Shown in pieces: positions 63,180 to 64,000 of a stretch of DNA of 64,000 bases. The notes under the pieces were generated by a model that saw only the letters and a list, made by a program, of their open reading frames with translations, had not been told where the DNA came from and did no database searches. The stretch is taken from assembly GCA_965230045.1 (NCBI GenBank), contig OZ245940.1, positions 3,286,001 to 3,350,000 on the forward strand, read 5' to 3'. The first letter of the stretch is position 1, and each line of letters starts with the position of its first letter. A program made the translations under genes and the position numbers. This stretch comes from G963662905 sp965230045. GTDB lineage: Bacteria > Bacteroidota > Bacteroidia > Bacteroidales > WRLA01.

Positions 63180-64000
63180 TTATTGCCGGATGATATTTGC
63201 AGCCTGCCTGCCTTCGTTTATTTCCAGCAAATACTGAGCTGAAGGAAAATTGCTCAGATCAATTTCGATTGATTCAGAAGGAACGTCTATCAGAACTTTT
63301 AAAAGCTCTTTCCCATCAACTGAAAGCAGTCTGTAAGATGAAATTTTCTCATTGGAATAAACGGATGCAATACTGCTTACCGGATTGGGCTGCACTTTGA
63401 TGTTGTTTTGCATGCGGGCTTCATCAACCCTTTGCGGAGCACTTATTTTTGCTATAAAGAAATTCATATCGTATTGATGTTCAGCTTCTAATTGGATATC
63501 GCCAAAATCCGCATTTCCGGAATACCAGCCCGAACAAAGGATATCTCCATTTTGATCAAATGCAATAGCTGACGCAATATCCACATCCAAACCGCCTGCC
63601 TGCAATGCCCAAAGAGGCTCAGCTTGTGATGAATACTCCACAATGAGGATATCTTCTGCTGCCGCGATGTATCTGTCCTCCAAAAAAATCAAGGTATCTG
63701 TAAATGAGGTCGCTGTGGCCAGACCCTGATTTGGCTCTTTATGTGCAGCCACATCCCGGTTACGCACATTTCCATGGCTTTGAATGGCAGCAACATAAGA
63801 CCATACTCCTTCGGTTCCGGCTGCGGCAAGATATCCGTCATCGGAGCCTTCAAATGTTGTGAAAAAATAATCACCAAACTGTGCCGTGTCGGTCATTCGT
63901 CCGGCCGCCCACGAATGTCCGTAATCATCGCAGGCAATCTGATTAACCCCTGCCCTTTCACCATCGCTGATCCAGGCCAATGATTTATCGGGATTAATTT
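63180..64000 (-). CDS. T9SS-sorted secreted protein, C-terminal part (runs off window)
   Basis: The frame is open to the window edge, so the start lies outside. The visible 273 residues contain SBBP/propeller-like repeats (IAFDQNGDILCSGWYSGNAD-FGD, and earlier HSWAAGRMTDTAQFGDYFFT) of the kind found in secreted beta-propellers. The last about 75 residues are a T9SS sorting domain (IKVQPNPVSSIASVYSN, then YRLLSVDGKELLKV and ending AANIIRQ). Exported to the cell surface; function unknown. Confidence 0.8.
   Translation of the reverse strand, partial: INPDKSLAWISDGERAGVNQIACDDYGHSWAAGRMTDTAQFGDYFFTTFEGSDDGYLAAAGTEGVWSYVAAIQSHGNVRNRDVAAHKEPNQGLATATSFTDTLIFLEDRYIAAAEDILIVEYSSQAEPLWALQAGGLDVDIASAIAFDQNGDILCSGWYSGNADFGDIQLEAEHQYDMNFFIAKISAPQRVDEARMQNNIKVQPNPVSSIASVYSNEKISSYRLLSVDGKELLKVLIDVPSESIEIDLSNFPSAQYLLEINEGRQAANIIRQ

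Overview
The window comes from a Bacteroidota chromosome, probably a free-living member of class Bacteroidia or a relative. The evidence is a hybrid two-component system (HTCS) next to glycosidase genes, type IX secretion (T9SS) C-terminal sorting domains on at least four secreted proteins, promoter -7 boxes of the TAnnTTTG type, SPII lipoproteins and pyruvate,phosphate dikinase. No rRNA, tRNA or CRISPR array was found.

Layout. 1-7.4 kb is a small carbohydrate locus: an MFS transporter (partial) and a GH130 enzyme on the minus strand, diverging from an HTCS sensor/regulator and a GH13 lipoprotein. 8.4-17.3 kb holds housekeeping genes (serC, a YbdG-like MscS channel, a TlpA-type thioredoxin lipoprotein, ppdK) with clear promoters and terminators. 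17.4-24.6 kb has a broken BRO-N gene, a GNAT-nitrilase fusion, a MarC protein, a DUF3124 lipoprotein, a YkgJ-type cysteine-cluster protein and an SGNH hydrolase. 24.6-28.2 kb is an accessory island: an AAA15 ATPase plus RloB pair (AbiL/RloAB-like anti-phage module) and two unknown genes separated by attC-like imperfect palindromes, ending at a decayed comF-like remnant. 28.3-41 kb carries a secreted GH13 amylase, an IS-disrupted gene, a secreted metallophosphoesterase, a LytS/LytTR two-component pair and an FG-GAP secreted protein. 41-47.7 kb is a same-strand run: a TAXI-like lipoprotein, a conserved unknown, aat, a DUF3127 protein, a class IV aminotransferase and a TMTC-like membrane/TPR protein. 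48-56 kb is a transposon-rich zone around a GbsR regulator, a GH63-like hydrolase and ridA. 56-64 kb has two flavodoxin-like reductases, VanZ-like and degenerate AAA+ proteins, a second MscS channel, a DASS-family transporter and the end of a T9SS cargo protein.

The most striking feature is the repeat content. Three 1691-bp copies of one IS1380-family element are present, each with a 4-bp target duplication. Six non-autonomous elements of about 330 bp (type A) are present; five have exact 8-bp duplications. There are three type B elements (about 280-300 bp, 8-bp duplications), short type C elements whose ends resemble those of the IS, and one related palindromic unit (type D). They are nested in each other: B in A, IS in A twice, C in B. 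They have broken at least two genes whose original reading frames can be rebuilt. Types A, B and D share the same layered inverted-repeat design around exchangeable cores.

The functional calls are family assignments read from protein sequence by eye. The repeat boundaries and duplications were read directly from the DNA.
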